Below are positions 1 through 11,517 of a DNA stretch of 64,000 nt, one piece after another. The notes under the pieces are model-generated. The model did not search any database and was not told where the DNA came from. It saw only the letters and a program-made list of their open reading frames with translations. The position numbers and the translations under genes are program-made. This stretch comes from Malachius bipustulatus (Eukaryota; Arthropoda; Insecta; Coleoptera; Melyridae): positions 32,332,162-32,396,161 of the forward strand of contig OU342637.1 of NCBI GenBank assembly GCA_910589415.1, in the 5' to 3' direction. Every line of letters starts with the position of its first letter. Positions within the stretch are counted from its first letter, which is position 1.

Positions 1-1918
1 GCCTCCCAAAACTGATTGCAGTCCCGATGCCGGTACCGGTGGAGGTGGAACCGATAAAGCAGCAGGTACTGTCCCTTACAAGAAACCCAAGATCAATCTA
101 AGGGAATGTAAGCCCGTCGATATACACCCTTGTACCCCTCCGCCGCCTGAAACACGCTCGCGTATCCCTCCATTGAACGAGTGCCGCAACCCGAATCTAA
201 TGGACGAGTGTCCCCAGCCGGTCTGTCCTTGGGATGAGCACGAGAAGCGAAAAAAGAGGTACCGGAACATCCTAATCGCCGGTATCCTCCTAACGATTGT
301 CAGTTTAATCGCCGCTTATAAAGTCGGGTTATACAATAAACCCGAAGAGAAGAAGGGCGACGCGGTTAAGAAGAAGAAGAGAGAAAGAAGGGTAGTCATT
401 AAGAATCCTCAAAATGCAAACGAGATCCCGAATAAGGTACCGTATCTTCTAATCGGCGGCGGTACCGCTTCGTTTTCCGCATTCCGCGCGATCAAATCCG
501 CAGATCCTCTTGCCAAGATCCTGGTAGTGACAAACGAGAGCTTCTACCCTTACATGAGACCTCCCTTATCGAAAGAGATGTGGTATAACGAAGATAAAAC
601 TGCCGCTAAGAATCTAATCTTCAAACAATGGAACGGTTCCGAGAGGAGTCTCTTCTATGAGCCAGACGACTTCTACACGGATTGCAGGAGTTTATTGAAG
701 AATAAAAACGGAGGGGTGGCGGTCGCGAGGGGCTGGTCGATTGTCAAGATAGACCCGTGCGATAAAAAAGTGTACCTGGAAAACGACCAAGAGATCGAGT
801 ACGAGAAATGCCTGATTGCGACCGGCGCCTCTCCCAGAAACCTCCCCATTTTCGAGGCGGTCTCCGAGCCCGACATCAAGGAACGAATCTGGCTCTTCAA
901 GGATATCTACGACTTCCAGGACTTCCACGAGGCCTTCGATCAAGCGAAGAGCGTGGCCGTGATCGGGGGCGGGTTCCTCGGGAGCGAGTTGTCCTGCGCG
1001 CTCGCCAGGAAAGGTAAAAAGAGCAAGAAACAAATCAGTCAAGTCTTCAAGGAACCCGGAAACTTGGGTAAAGTCCTACCGGAGTATCTGAGTCGCTGGA
1101 CGACGGAAAAAGTTGCCGCGGAGGGCGTCAACGTCGTCCCGAACGCCGAAGTGGTCGGGATCAAGAAACAGGACGACAAACTGATCCTCTCGCTCACCAA
1201 CGGTCAGACTTTGAAGGTGGACGAGATCGTGGTGGCTGTCGGAAGCGAGCCCAACACCCAACTGGCCGAGCACGCCGATCTCGAGATCGATCCCCTGGGA
1301 GGCTACCTGGTCAACACCGAACTGATGGCGAGGTCGAATTTGTACATCGCGGGCGATTGCGCCTGTTTCTACGACCCCAAGTTCGGGAGGAGGAGGATCG
1401 AGCATCACGATCACGCGGTCGTTTCCGGACGGCTGGCCGGCGAGAACATGGCCGGGGCCTGCCACACGTACGCCCATCAAAGCATGCTCTGGTCCGATTT
1501 GGGTCCGGACGTCGGGTTCGAGGCGATCGGGATCGTCGATTCGAAGCTGCCGACGGTGGGGGTCTTTGCCAAAGCGACCGATAAGGATAACCCGAAAGCC
1601 GTGGTGACCGCTCACGACGAGGGGATACGATCGATGACGGAGGAGGTCGCCGGCATCGAGTGCGCCAAACAAGTGGACGGGAAAGAGAAGGGGGACGTGA
1701 AGAAGGGGGAGTGCGACCCGAGAGAGATGTACAAGCCCCAGCCGGGCGAAGATTTCGGGAAAGGTATTATTTTCTATCTGCGAGACGACTGCGTGGTGGG
1801 CGTCGTTTTGTGGAACGTGTTCAACCGGATGTCGATTGCGAGACAAGTATTAAAGGGCGATAACAAGTACGACGATTTGAACGAGGTGGCGAAACTCTTC
1901 AACATACATGAGGAATAA
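1..1918 (+). CDS. AIF: Apoptosis-inducing factor 1, mitochondrial (3' part, 5' end outside window)
   Basis: FAD/NADH oxidoreductase of the mitochondrial intermembrane space. In the family it supports respiratory-chain assembly through the CHCHD4/MIA40 import route and, once cleaved, promotes chromatin breakdown in cell death. The frame is open from base 2, so the window starts inside coding sequence; the first in-frame ATG is not the true start. Visible in order: a Pro/Cys-rich segment, a hydrophobic helix (about 266-334) anchoring the protein, a Lys-rich linker, the FAD-binding motif IGGGTASFSAF (about 452), the NADH-binding motif VIGGGFLGSELS (about 958), the second FAD motif AGDCACFYD (about 1350) with EHHDHAVVSGRLAGENM, and the C-terminal AIF domain with an internal insert, ending TAA at 1916-1918. 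No intron is seen within this stretch. Poly(A) signals AATAAA follow at about 1938-1950 and 2115-2122. Identification is from motifs and overall alignment to AIFM1 recalled from the family. Confidence 0.93.
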   Translation, partial: PPKTDCSPDAGTGGGGTDKAAGTVPYKKPKINLRECKPVDIHPCTPPPPETRSRIPPLNECRNPNLMDECPQPVCPWDEHEKRKKRYRNILIAGILLTIVSLIAAYKVGLYNKPEEKKGDAVKKKKRERRVVIKNPQNANEIPNKVPYLLIGGGTASFSAFRAIKSADPLAKILVVTNESFYPYMRPPLSKEMWYNEDKTAAKNLIFKQWNGSERSLFYEPDDFYTDCRSLLKNKNGGVAVARGWSIVKIDPCDKKVYLENDQEIEYEKCLIATGASPRNLPIFEAVSEPDIKERIWLFKDIYDFQDFHEAFDQAKSVAVIGGGFLGSELSCALARKGKKSKKQISQVFKEPGNLGKVLPEYLSRWTTEKVAAEGVNVVPNAEVVGIKKQDDKLILSLTNGQTLKVDEIVVAVGSEPNTQLAEHADLEIDPLGGYLVNTELMARSNLYIAGDCACFYDPKFGRRRIEHHDHAVVSGRLAGENMAGACHTYAHQSMLWSDLGPDVGFEAIGIVDSKLPTVGVFAKATDKDNPKAVVTAHDEGIRSMTEEVAGIECAKQVDGKEKGDVKKGECDPREMYKPQPGEDFGKGIIFYLRDDCVVGVVLWNVFNRMSIARQVLKGDNKYDDLNEVAKLFNIHEE

Positions 1919-3148
1919 TTATTATTATGGAAATTATAAATAAATAAAGACAAGTTTTGTAAATAAATAGTAGTTGGTTCGGTTACCAAGCAAAATTGTA
2001 GATTGAGTCTGAAACCGGGGATTGTATTGTATAATTTTTGAATATTCAGTTATTGATTTTCTTTCATTTCTTCTCATTTTTTTCTAATTCTGGTGTAAAA
2101 AGAATGCCTCTGATAAAATAAAGTTTTTGGTATTATAATTATTTTTTTGTCGGCTCTGAGTTTTATTATTTGACCCTACACTCTAACAACATGGATGAGG
2201 AGATCAGGAAAAAGTGGTTAGTCCAGTCATGGTACCCTGAGGTACTCCCAAATCATATTTGGATTGTGTGAAAAAAATTTTGTATAAGATGAAGGAAAAT
2301 TACAATAAAACCACTTTTTCAAGCTTCCTGAAGAGAGTTGATGTTGGTACCGTATGCCTAAATGGCACTTATAGGGAAAAAAATTATATACAATGCGTTC
2401 AGAATTCAGCAAAAACTCATTCTACTCAAACAATTTATTATTAATGCCACAAGCTCTATAACATTTCATAAATGGATAAGGTAACTCTGAATATGACTTT
2501 TTGGGTGTTCAAGCCATAGAAAATTTTATAACTACATCAAACTGTTGTCTTTCAAAATAAATCCAATCTAAGCTTGTTTCCAAGGCCAAGATTACTACTG
2601 AAAATGTTTTTAAAGCATAACACTCTTTTATTGTTACTGTCAGATGGTGAACCATAGTAAAGAGTGAGCAATAAACTGGTGATAGGCCATGATAGAATGA
2701 GACAAAAGATATGGTATGTCTTCTACAAAACAAACCGTTCATGTCGCCATTGTCAGTTGTCGTGATTTAGTTGAAATTTCAAGTTCACATTGTGAATGTG
2801 GTCCAAAAGTTTGACTTATTGAGGCCACCACCACCATACAGGCTGAGGTACCTTACAAGAGTCATGAGTAAAGGGCTAGGCCTATTTTAAATATTTTTTC
2901 ACTCTTTACTACTCCCATTTTTGTTTAAATTTTGACCAACTTAATTTCCACAAAAAAAAACTACTGGATCATTTTTATGGAAACCCCCCCTCAAAATGTA
3001 TCAAGTAATATTCTCAAGAACATCCCCTACTGGTTACTGAAACACCCTGTATGTATAATGAAGTTCAAAAAAAGTACTAAAATAAGGAAATGAACAAAAA
3101 TAAAGACACAAAAATTACAAATTAAGAATTTATTTAAAGTCAAACTTA
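1919..3148. other. AIF 3' UTR and intergenic DNA
   Basis: AT-rich sequence holding AIF poly(A) signals in its first 200 bases. Between about 2150 and 2850 there are short overlapping open frames on both strands that look like decayed repeat DNA; none matches a family I recognise. Near 3040 the sequence GAAACACCCTGTA resembles the end of a Tc1/mariner-type MITE, but I found no partner end. RpL18A poly(A) signal (reverse strand AATAAA) is at 3129-3134. Confidence 0.5.
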
Positions 3149-4029
3149 TTACAAGAAATATGTCCTTGGCTTACGGACAGAGAACCTGTTCATGGATTTA
3201 TGCTGAATGCGCTTCGGCAGTGGGAAACGAATCCTCGAATCGTGGAACTGTTTCACCTGAGGTCTCCTGGTAGCGGACGCCTTGATTTCTTCCACTTTTA
3301 TTATCTACAAACAAAGAAATACAATGATACAACTTTTGTTAGTTAAAAAAGATTAGAAAAATTCAAAGTAGAAAGGGTGTGAAGGTAGTTTCGATAAATC
3401 AGATAAAGTCAAATTGGTAAAGCGATCTTTTTATACGAGCGAGTACCAGAGAACACAAAAACAAACCTGAATAGCGTGCGCACGGGCACGATGACGGGCC
3501 CCCATATCCCTATAGCACTTGGTGACGGCGCCCGAAACGCTCAAGTCCCTGTACTCCCGGTACATGTTATGCGTCCCCGATCTGGAGTCATACCGCAGCC
3601 AGATGCCGTAATTCTTGATCTTGTTGGGGGTCTTCTCGGGGATCTGTTTAACGGAAACGATTTCTCCGGTGGTCTTCTTGAACTTCCTCAGCTGACGCAG
3701 GAAGTACCAGAAACGGGACTTGGCCACGATCAAGTCCGGGGCGAATATCCTCATGCGGTAGAGGGGGGTGTTTGTTTCTTTTTCGGTCGGCAGCTTGCGC
3801 CCGATCACTTCGTATTCTTTCAGCTGGAAATGGGAAAATTAATGGTACAATTTAGTCGGTTGACATAACCTTCAAAACACGTGGAATGCGGATCGGGTGC
3901 GAGGGGATGCGAGATTTACTGATGTGGGGGCATACATTTCGAGATTTTATTAGTTGGGGAGGTGATTATTGGATTTCTGTTGCGACAATTAATCTTAAAA
4001 TGTGTACTTACTTCTCCTTTAGCTTTCAT
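3149..4029 (-). CDS. RpL18A: 60S ribosomal protein L18a (eL20)
   Basis: Component of the large ribosomal subunit. Three coding exons on the minus strand: 4012-4029 (M-K-A-K-G-E), 3467-3823 and 3149-3304, joined in phase 0 at GT-AG introns (GAA|gtaagt, tttccag|CTG, CAG|gtttgt, tttgtag|ATA). Total 531 nt, 176 residues, essentially the family length. Family landmarks: [71 protein letters not shown] and the basic C-terminus ending RTYFL. The start is the only ATG ahead of exon 1 and matches the insect N-terminus. A pyrimidine-rich TOP-like start lies just upstream, as expected for a ribosomal protein gene. Stop TAA is at 3149-3151 (reverse strand). Confidence 0.96.
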
Positions 4030-4054
4030 TGTTGCGATTATTATGAACACAAAT

Positions 4055-4064
4055 CGCGGAAGAG
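4055..4064 (-). promoter_or_regulatory. TOP-like transcription start of RpL18A
   Basis: On the minus strand CTCTTCCGCG sits 26-35 bases before the RpL18A ATG. Ribosomal protein mRNAs in insects and other animals start with a C followed by a pyrimidine tract (5' TOP), which links their translation to TOR signalling. Position and sequence fit; the start site itself is inferred. Confidence 0.55.
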
Positions 4065-7000
4065 AAACGCTACGGTAAGAATTTTTTGGTTACAGTTCTG
4101 AAAAAGAAGAACTTGACAGTGACGGCTGTGGTTACTGTGACTGTGCCGCCTGGCCTGGACGTCAAGCTTTGCGTCAAGCTATCATTTTCATTACTTGTTG
4201 ATACGGGATGCGCATGCGCAATTTGCATGATACAACTAAGCGTGTCACTTGTCAATGTGTGCGTGAGACTGAAAACGCCTCCTCGCGGCGCATGACGTCA
4301 CTATGGTAATTGTAATCCTAGCGCTAACAGAAGCATTGAAAATAAAGGTGGAAGTTAATATTTGTGAGGTTAATGAAAAGTGATGGTGCTTACTGTGATA
4401 ACACGATAGAAATCATTTATACATAATTGCCTTTGTCTATGCTAACAAACTAATAAAAAAATCTCTATGCTATTCGTTTTTCTTGAGTGATTCTCACACC
4501 CTCTAATTATCGCACAACAAATCGTTTTTGCCGTCAGACAGTCGGGTATTCAGGTCGAACTAATTAAAATCTTCAAACATCGAAATAAGCTACTAAATCA
4601 GAAAACAACGCATGCGCATATTATATAAAAATTAAAAATGTCAGCGCGCAGTCTGTGACATCAGTATGGTGATAGCTGTATGCGGCTCGGCAGTATTTAC
4701 GATTTTCATGAAATATGTGATTTATTATGAAGATCTATTTCATCTCATCAATGGATAAACGTATAGATAATTATTATGTTAATTTTATATTTTTCATAAA
4801 TTCAAATCGTTGTTTTATTTAATTTCGAATTTCATACTCATCTAGTTGACAGAGACTTGGGTTTTGCTTATGATTTAGTAACACTCAAACGCTTGTGTAA
4901 TTTTATATTATTTAACCAACAAAGAAATTCTAATAATTATTAATAAAACCAGATCACATTTAATTTTTTGCAGGAACATGGCGGACAAAATTATAAAGCG
5001 CAGCAGTTGGCGCATTTTTTAATGTCAGGTAAGAAGGTCATGACCAAATGTTTAAAATTTCGCGCCATTGCAGATCATTTTATAATAGCATAGGTATGGG
5101 GATAAAATAATAACATCCTATATAATGTATAATATATTTTGTTAAATAAAACTCACAACAAAACCCAGACATCAGTATATAAATGAGATATTACATCATT
5201 ATTAAGTATTATAAATAGTTACTCCTTTAGAGTCTTTGTGATTTAAGTATTGGACACTTCCATTCCTATAATAATAGTTTGTTTATTTTGGTAACCAAAT
5301 AAGTAACATTTATAATTATATTCATATTATTTGTGCAACGATTATAAATTCTTATATGCTTACAAATTATTAAAAACACCATGCATTGAAAATAAATCTT
5401 CCAGTTAACTCTACAACATCAGTACATCAAGTTGAATAGATTTGGCTACAGATTTTCACAACCATCAATTAATATGGTTAATGAGATTATGATCAATGTA
5501 TGATCGATTGTGGATAATATCAGGAGTTATGTGTGTGTCTAAAAGAGAGATTATTGTGATAAATATTCATTCAGCTTCCTTCTCTAAGACACACAATAAT
5601 AATAATAATTACAAATGCATTAAAGAAAAGGTAACCACCAACACCAACACAGAAGTATAAAAAAATAGGTAACGATTATTCGAAATAAAAAAAAAATATC
5701 TCCAGTAGTTCACTTACATAATCAGTCATTAGACATGATGATGTCATGGTAAATTTTTTATCAAAACATTAATAATAATTATTACAGAGAGTACGGGCAG
5801 TAAAAACTTTTCAATTTGTGACTCTGTCGTCGTCGATCTGTTCATATACTAAATAAGAGAGCAAACTTAAATTATTTAATATGGCACTACAAGAAGAAAA
5901 TCTTAACCGATCCTGCAATATTGTTTGAATTATATTGATTGATCGTTATCTTGGCACGTGAATAATTAACCTAAAATATATCCAGGGCATCGTGTCGTGT
6001 CATGTGCAAGTATCCACCTACATACAAGATAAGACACTATTTTTTTGAGATATGATTCTGTCAGAAGGTATTATTATTATCATCATTACGACCCCTTCAT
6101 TAGCATTGCAGGACAGTTAAACCATTAACCTCACTATTACAATAATAAACAATACGTTATATATTAATCTTTTCTTCAATCGTTCAATTAAATTGTTTTA
6201 TAAAGTACATAAAATTTAAATACAAAAGTGTAGTCGGATCCTTTCAATAAATGACAATTATTGTCATCCATTTCTGTCGAGTCAAATATGTCAAACATGT
6301 CAATATAAAAAAGAGATTCCCTCTTTCGATAAAAAAAAATAAAACAAGAAATTATGATGACATTTTATTATTTTTTTAACTGATTGGTTAAAATTTCCAA
6401 AGAGGCGGAGCCCCGAGCTACAAGTCAATTAAAGACCAATCAGAAATAAAATCAATTCTTCTTATTTAGGATTATGGCCTCTAGCTTGTGGCAAACAGAC
6501 TTTAGGGTTCAAGTCAAATTTATATCATGCGATTTCTTCAAATATTGACAATATTACTTTGACACTTTCAAAATGAAAAGATCCGACTTAAGGTACATCG
6601 ATTTTATTACAATAATAGACTTGTTTTGAAGTTTAAAAGGAGACAAATCGTTTCATGAATCATTACTTATGGTACATATGGCATTAATGAGGTACAAAAA
6701 TTTTATTATAAATATAAATTTCGTCTTATAAAAATTGGCAGAGCTAGGTTAGGTTGTCTCTAATCAAATTTGACATGTGACAAATGATGATATCTCTAAG
6801 AAGTCAATATGACAGATGCTATAAAAAAGGTAACTTAACCATAAATTCGAGCAATGACTATTAAAATAAATCAACATCAACATCCCGGATACCCATACAG
6901 GTTTTTCTCTTCTTTTTTTTTTAAGTACAAGTTATAACAGTTCTGATTGCCCCAGGACAAGTCATATCGGGTAAAATTAAACTATTAATGTCATTTTCAA

Positions 7001-7517
7001 TTATTCTGCTTTGCTTTTTATCACTATTAACTTAACCTAAAAGGGTAAAGGGGGTAATGTATGCACCCAAGCGAGTAACCTAACTTTATCCTGCTTAATA
7101 GGACTGCCAATAATTGAAACATAATGAAACGAAATGTCTCCAATAATCAAATAGGTATACAGCATCCTATTCTATTTAAATATGTATACATTTTGGACAT
7201 TAATTCAGTTCAAACGACATCTAAATTCGTTAATTCCTTTCGTTAATATAAAAAATAATTTCCAAGTCTTTTTTGTTCTCAAACTTTACAATTGAAATTT
7301 AGAGAGCATTAAAAATTTATAAGAAGCTGATTCGTTTCAACTGAACCAATCAATAATTATTCTTATTAATATACAAATTCGAAGAATATTCTTTTAGTAC
7401 CTCTTTCCACAATAATAACATCCAAATATATAATTTGCTCATGTAAAATCAATCACAAAATAAATTCATCGCTTCAGATCTGATCCGATCCGATTCTTAC
7501 AATAATTTAGATGAGGT
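4065..7517. other. Intergenic DNA between RpL18A and the tetraspanin gene
   Basis: About 3.4 kb of AT-rich DNA with no gene I can support. It contains an exon-like 53-bp segment at 4975-5027, a short inverted repeat at about 5530-5593 (GTGTGTCTAAAAGAGAG against CTTCTCTAAGACACAC), and a possible short inverted-repeat element at about 6231-6590 whose ends read AGTCGGATC and GATCCGACTT. The CDS of the tetraspanin ends at 7518. Confidence 0.4.
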
Positions 7518-10500
7518 TCAAGCTTTGTACCGGTTGGACCGGCCGACGGCATAGGCCAGCATCAGGGCGAAGATGAGCCCCAGCAGCTGGACGACCAGAA
7601 CGGCGATCCCGACCCCCATTATCACGTACGCGTTCTCCTTGAGCTTGTCCATGATCAGCGGGTAGCAGCCCTTGTCGTAGATGACAGCCGTGTCGATCGT
7701 TTTCGTCGCTTTCTCGATGGCGCGACTGCACGCGTCCAGGGACACCTCCGAACGGCAGCAGCTCACCGGGATCGAGTGGACGGGCGGATCGGACGAGACT
7801 TTCAGGTTGGTGTGGTGGTTCCTGGTCCAGTCGGACGGGTCTTTCGCCCCGCAGCACTCCATCTGGGGAGGGAAATATTAATACTCGTCAATACTCGAAA
7901 TAGTAATAATACCCTTTGCTGGAACGTGTCAAACAACAGCCTCCTGTTATCGTTGCTGTAATATTCCTTCTCGACGGTGATCTGGACGGCGGTCTTGACG
8001 GACTCCTGGAGACTGTCGCGGTTAACATAGGCCCAAACTCCGGTGGCGACTTCCGCCACGACTATTATCAACAGCAGGCAGAAGAACTGGAGGAAATAGC
8101 AAATGTTGGCAACTTAATTGAAGACAAGAAAAAAATGGGAAAATACGTACAGTTAAAAGTCCGCATTGTTTCTCCTGGCAAGCACCGCAAATGCCGAAAG
8201 TGGCGACGATCACCAGTAGAATCGATCCGGCCAGGATGATGCAGAGCGAAATCAGGTAGTCGGTCGATTCCTGCGTCAGGGAGACCGAGAAGGTCGGATC
8301 GACGAGCATCCATACCGAGAACACCACTCCGACGATTCCGACAAGCTGAAAAATGAATCGTTTAGAAATGTGAGGTTATGTTATTGTATATGCATGAAAA
8401 AAAGGTAGATCTGACAACAATGCTATTGGGAACTGTTGATCTAGAAGTTCTTCATCAAATGACATGTGACAAGTGAGAAGTGACATCTAGGATGATGATT
8501 TAAAGTTCTGGAATCATTTCTCTGTGGTATATAATCCATAAGAGCAGTATAACCTCTCTTCCAACATCAAAGTGACATTTTACTTGTTAAATGTTGTTGA
8601 TTTTGATACCTACCTCCTACCTGTGATGGGGGAAAAATTTACTTTAACCCTGCCTCCCATAATTCCCTTAATTACCAATCAGGTATTCGAATAAGCAAAC
8701 TTATCAAGAAGTCAAATGTCATCTGCCACCTGTCAAATTGAGAATGAATTAGTGGGTACGTTCACCTGACGTCAACCGTTGAGTTGTTGAGGTAGCGCTT
8801 GCGTTCAGACATACCGCCCACTTACAACCGTTGTTCAACTGTTGAGTATTTTTGTGAGCGTAAATATTTCACGCTCACCACAGTCAACGTGTATGTTGCG
8901 GACATGCGCCAAGTGGGAAGTAAAAGTTGCAAGTAAGAATGCTCCTGATACAATCAGCGACAAAGAAATGCTAGTAATTACTTCTATGAACTTAAATCGT
9001 ATCCAGAAACATATGTCACATATCTCTCGATGTCAACAATGCGTTCAGACTATTTCCAACATGTTGAAACAACTTACACTCAACCGTTTTGCGCTGCTAT
9101 TCAACAGTTGACGTCAGGTGAACGTACCCAATGATTCTATAGGAATTAAGTTCCCATTAACTTCTAAAAATGATTCCCGCTTTTTTTTATTATTATTATT
9201 CCATAAGAAAAACCAAAAAAATTAAAACTAACATTGCAAGTTTCAGTTGTTTTCAACCCTCTAATAATGTTTTCAAAGCACCCTTTGTTATTATTTAAAA
9301 TTAAATTATTTTACAATTATTATCATTCAGCTCCTAATTTTTTAAAAAGCTTTAAAAAACGGGTTTTTGGAAAAAAAATTCAATGGTTTCAAAAACTTGT
9401 ATAGTATTTCCTTATAGGTAAGTATAGGAAATCTATTTATATTTAAAAAAATATTTTTGGTCTTCATTCATAGCAATAAATTAATAAATCGATTAAAATT
9501 ACACCAAAACTCAAATTAAATTAAGCGCGATTTGCAAGAAAATGGAACACCTCCTCGAATTCGGTCTGTGCTACGCCGGGCTACGAGCCATATGTAAATG
9601 TAAAATTGTAAACCAATTCGTCGTGTACCTAGTTTCAGTTTCAATCAATTCAACACGACGCCGATCAGTCATATTATTGCGGAAATAAAACCAATTTAGT
9701 TATCTCATTAAATTCCTGGTGAGTTAAATTATTTCATTCATTACAATAACATCCCAATTTTCTATTCCGCGGAACGCGGGACCGCCTGCTAGATCGCTGT
9801 TTGTTATTGTTACAAATTACATAATGTACATGTCTACTTCAAACCCACATGGCCGCTTACTCATTTTTATCCTGTGTCATTCCTCTATTTTTAACAATAA
9901 TACGAACATGACTCGCTCCTGTGATGAAAATGATGTTTGAGAACGCCTCTAATAGTGTGTTTGATTATTAAATTACGGTTTTTTTTATCGAGTTTAGGTT
10001 CTAGTTTTCTGGAATTGGAGAAAATTGCATTTCATTAATTTACATTTTACACCACCGCCAACCGCAGGGTTGAGCAAAATGTAAATAATGGACATGTGAT
10101 TTTATTCGAATTATTCGCGTCGACGACACGACAACAATCTGCGTTTACGATTACGAGACAATCGGTGTTGCCATGTTTCCGGTAGTAATTTGTTAGTGAT
10201 GTGCTATTATTATAGCGACTAGTAACAGTTACATTTCATAACGGTTAATAACGTTGAATTGGTCATAGTGCAAAAACTTTTAAACATTTTACACAATTTT
10301 TGCGACCTTGAGCAACCACTCGCGCCGCCATATTGGCAAAATGGTACCGAAAACAATATTTTATTTTTGGGATCAGAGAAAAATCGTAAATTTAAAAGGT
10401 TTTAGACGATTTTAAAACCAATTGAATAATGTTTTGTCATGTCATGGCCAACTATAACTTCCAATAATAATTAAAAAATCACAAGTGTGCGTCATAATTC

Positions 10501-11517
10501 GAAAATGAAAAGACTAATAAAAAAAAACTCCGTTTTATCAGTTCTAAAATCTAAAACGTTTTCCTTCACGATTTTTCTGTAATACAAAAAATATGAGTGC
10601 TATCTTAATGTAAAGAAATTCCTGAAATTTAATTCATGTCAAAAATCTAGAAGCCTTAAAATCTTAAAAAAAAAGAAATGCTTGGAAACTCATTAAACTA
10701 TGCACTTGTCCCCATTTAACCGTTGTTCTAACTGCAGTATAGTTTACGAGATCTCTGTACTAAACATTGAAAAAAAAACTCACCCTGTAGGTACTAAAAA
10801 TTGAAAAAAAAAACTCACCCTGACCTGAATAACACTTCAAATCAAACAGTTACTATCAGTGACATAGTAGTTCGAGTAACGTGCCCATCACTATTACGCA
10901 ACGATTTGGTATTCATATCCACATGAATTGCAGATTGGGGCAAAAAAATAAACAGTGTGGGCGACGGGAATGCACGACCCGCAAGCGATTAATTTGTCCA
11001 ACTTTATTACCATTTCAAACAATTGACAATAAATTATTATGAGGTAACTTTCCGTTTATAGAAAAACCGGTAGTAATGTATTAATAACGACTGGATCAGG
11101 TGGCAAGGTGACTGGCGCGAAAGGGAAGCTGCGATATAATTTGAATTACAAAATGTCAATGGCGCTGGCGCACCTACTGACAACAACGTAATACCTTTAA
11201 TTATCCAGCGTGATTAAATTAAATTAATAAACGTGATAAATAAATAAATATAACCCGTGATGGCATTGAAATTATTACAAACAATTGCAATGATAATTAA
11301 TCTGCGGAATTTTGTTTGAATATTCTTGAAAGTTTGTTTACAAACAGAACGCAATTGCATAATATCGATCGGTCGTTTAAAGGGACCATAACAAAATGGC
11401 TACCGGAATTGAGGGTTCATATTTTATTTAAAACCTTTTAAATCTACTCACCCAGAAAAGTATGTTGAAAACGACGAGGAGGTATTTGATGCAAGTGTAA
11501 CAACCGCCGAGACCCAT
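7518..11517 (-). CDS. Tetraspanin (CD9/CD63-like four-pass membrane protein)
   Basis: Four-pass plasma-membrane protein that organises membrane microdomains. Coding exons on the minus strand: 11452-11517, 8151-8345, 7913-8086 and 7518-7862, all joined in phase 0 at GT-AG sites. Total 780 nt, 259 residues. Start MGLGGCYTCIKYLLVVFNIL is the classic tetraspanin N-terminus with palmitoylatable cysteines. Helix 2 follows LTQESTDYL and ends with GICGACQEKQC; helix 3 is FFCLLLIIVVAEVATGVWAY. The large extracellular loop contains the diagnostic CCG (MECCGAKDPSDW), then PVSCC and DKGC, giving six cysteines. Helix 4 precedes a short tail ending RSNRYKA. The first intron is 3.1 kb and carries a composite repeat (8754-9559). 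I do not assign a specific Drosophila Tsp number. Confidence 0.93.
8754..9129 (+). repeat. Inverted-repeat cassette, copy 1 (in tetraspanin intron 1)
   Basis: 376-bp module bounded by inverted repeats beginning GGGTACGTTCACCTGACGTC at both ends. A second copy (19723-20096) is in opposite orientation relative to the shared downstream DNA. No clear target-site duplication flanks this copy. The open frames inside it are not conserved and are not called. Confidence 0.8.
9130..9559 (+). repeat. Repeat tail shared with 20097-20531
   Basis: About 430 bp starting AATGATTCTATAGGAATTAA and ending ACACCTCCTCGAA. It is nearly identical, in the same orientation, to 20097-20531. It directly abuts the inverted-repeat cassette in both places, so cassette plus tail behave as one repeat unit. 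No coding capacity is seen. Confidence 0.8.
10748..10825. repeat. Short tandem duplication in tetraspanin intron 1
   Basis: Two imperfect copies of a roughly 35-bp unit reading TACTAAAMATTGAAAAAA then CTCACCCTG. Seen directly; no function implied. Confidence 0.55.

Noticed and set aside
1076..1846. 256-codon minus-strand frame inside AIF
   Set aside because: Antisense shadow; no motif, and the plus strand encodes conserved AIF domains.
2227..2742. Short overlapping frames downstream of AIF, possibly an old transposase
   Set aside because: No catalytic motif, no inverted repeats and no frame over 77 codons.
8842..9111. 89-codon frame inside the inverted-repeat cassette
   Set aside because: Not conserved in the second copy (19723-20096), no homology, and the cassette is repeat DNA.
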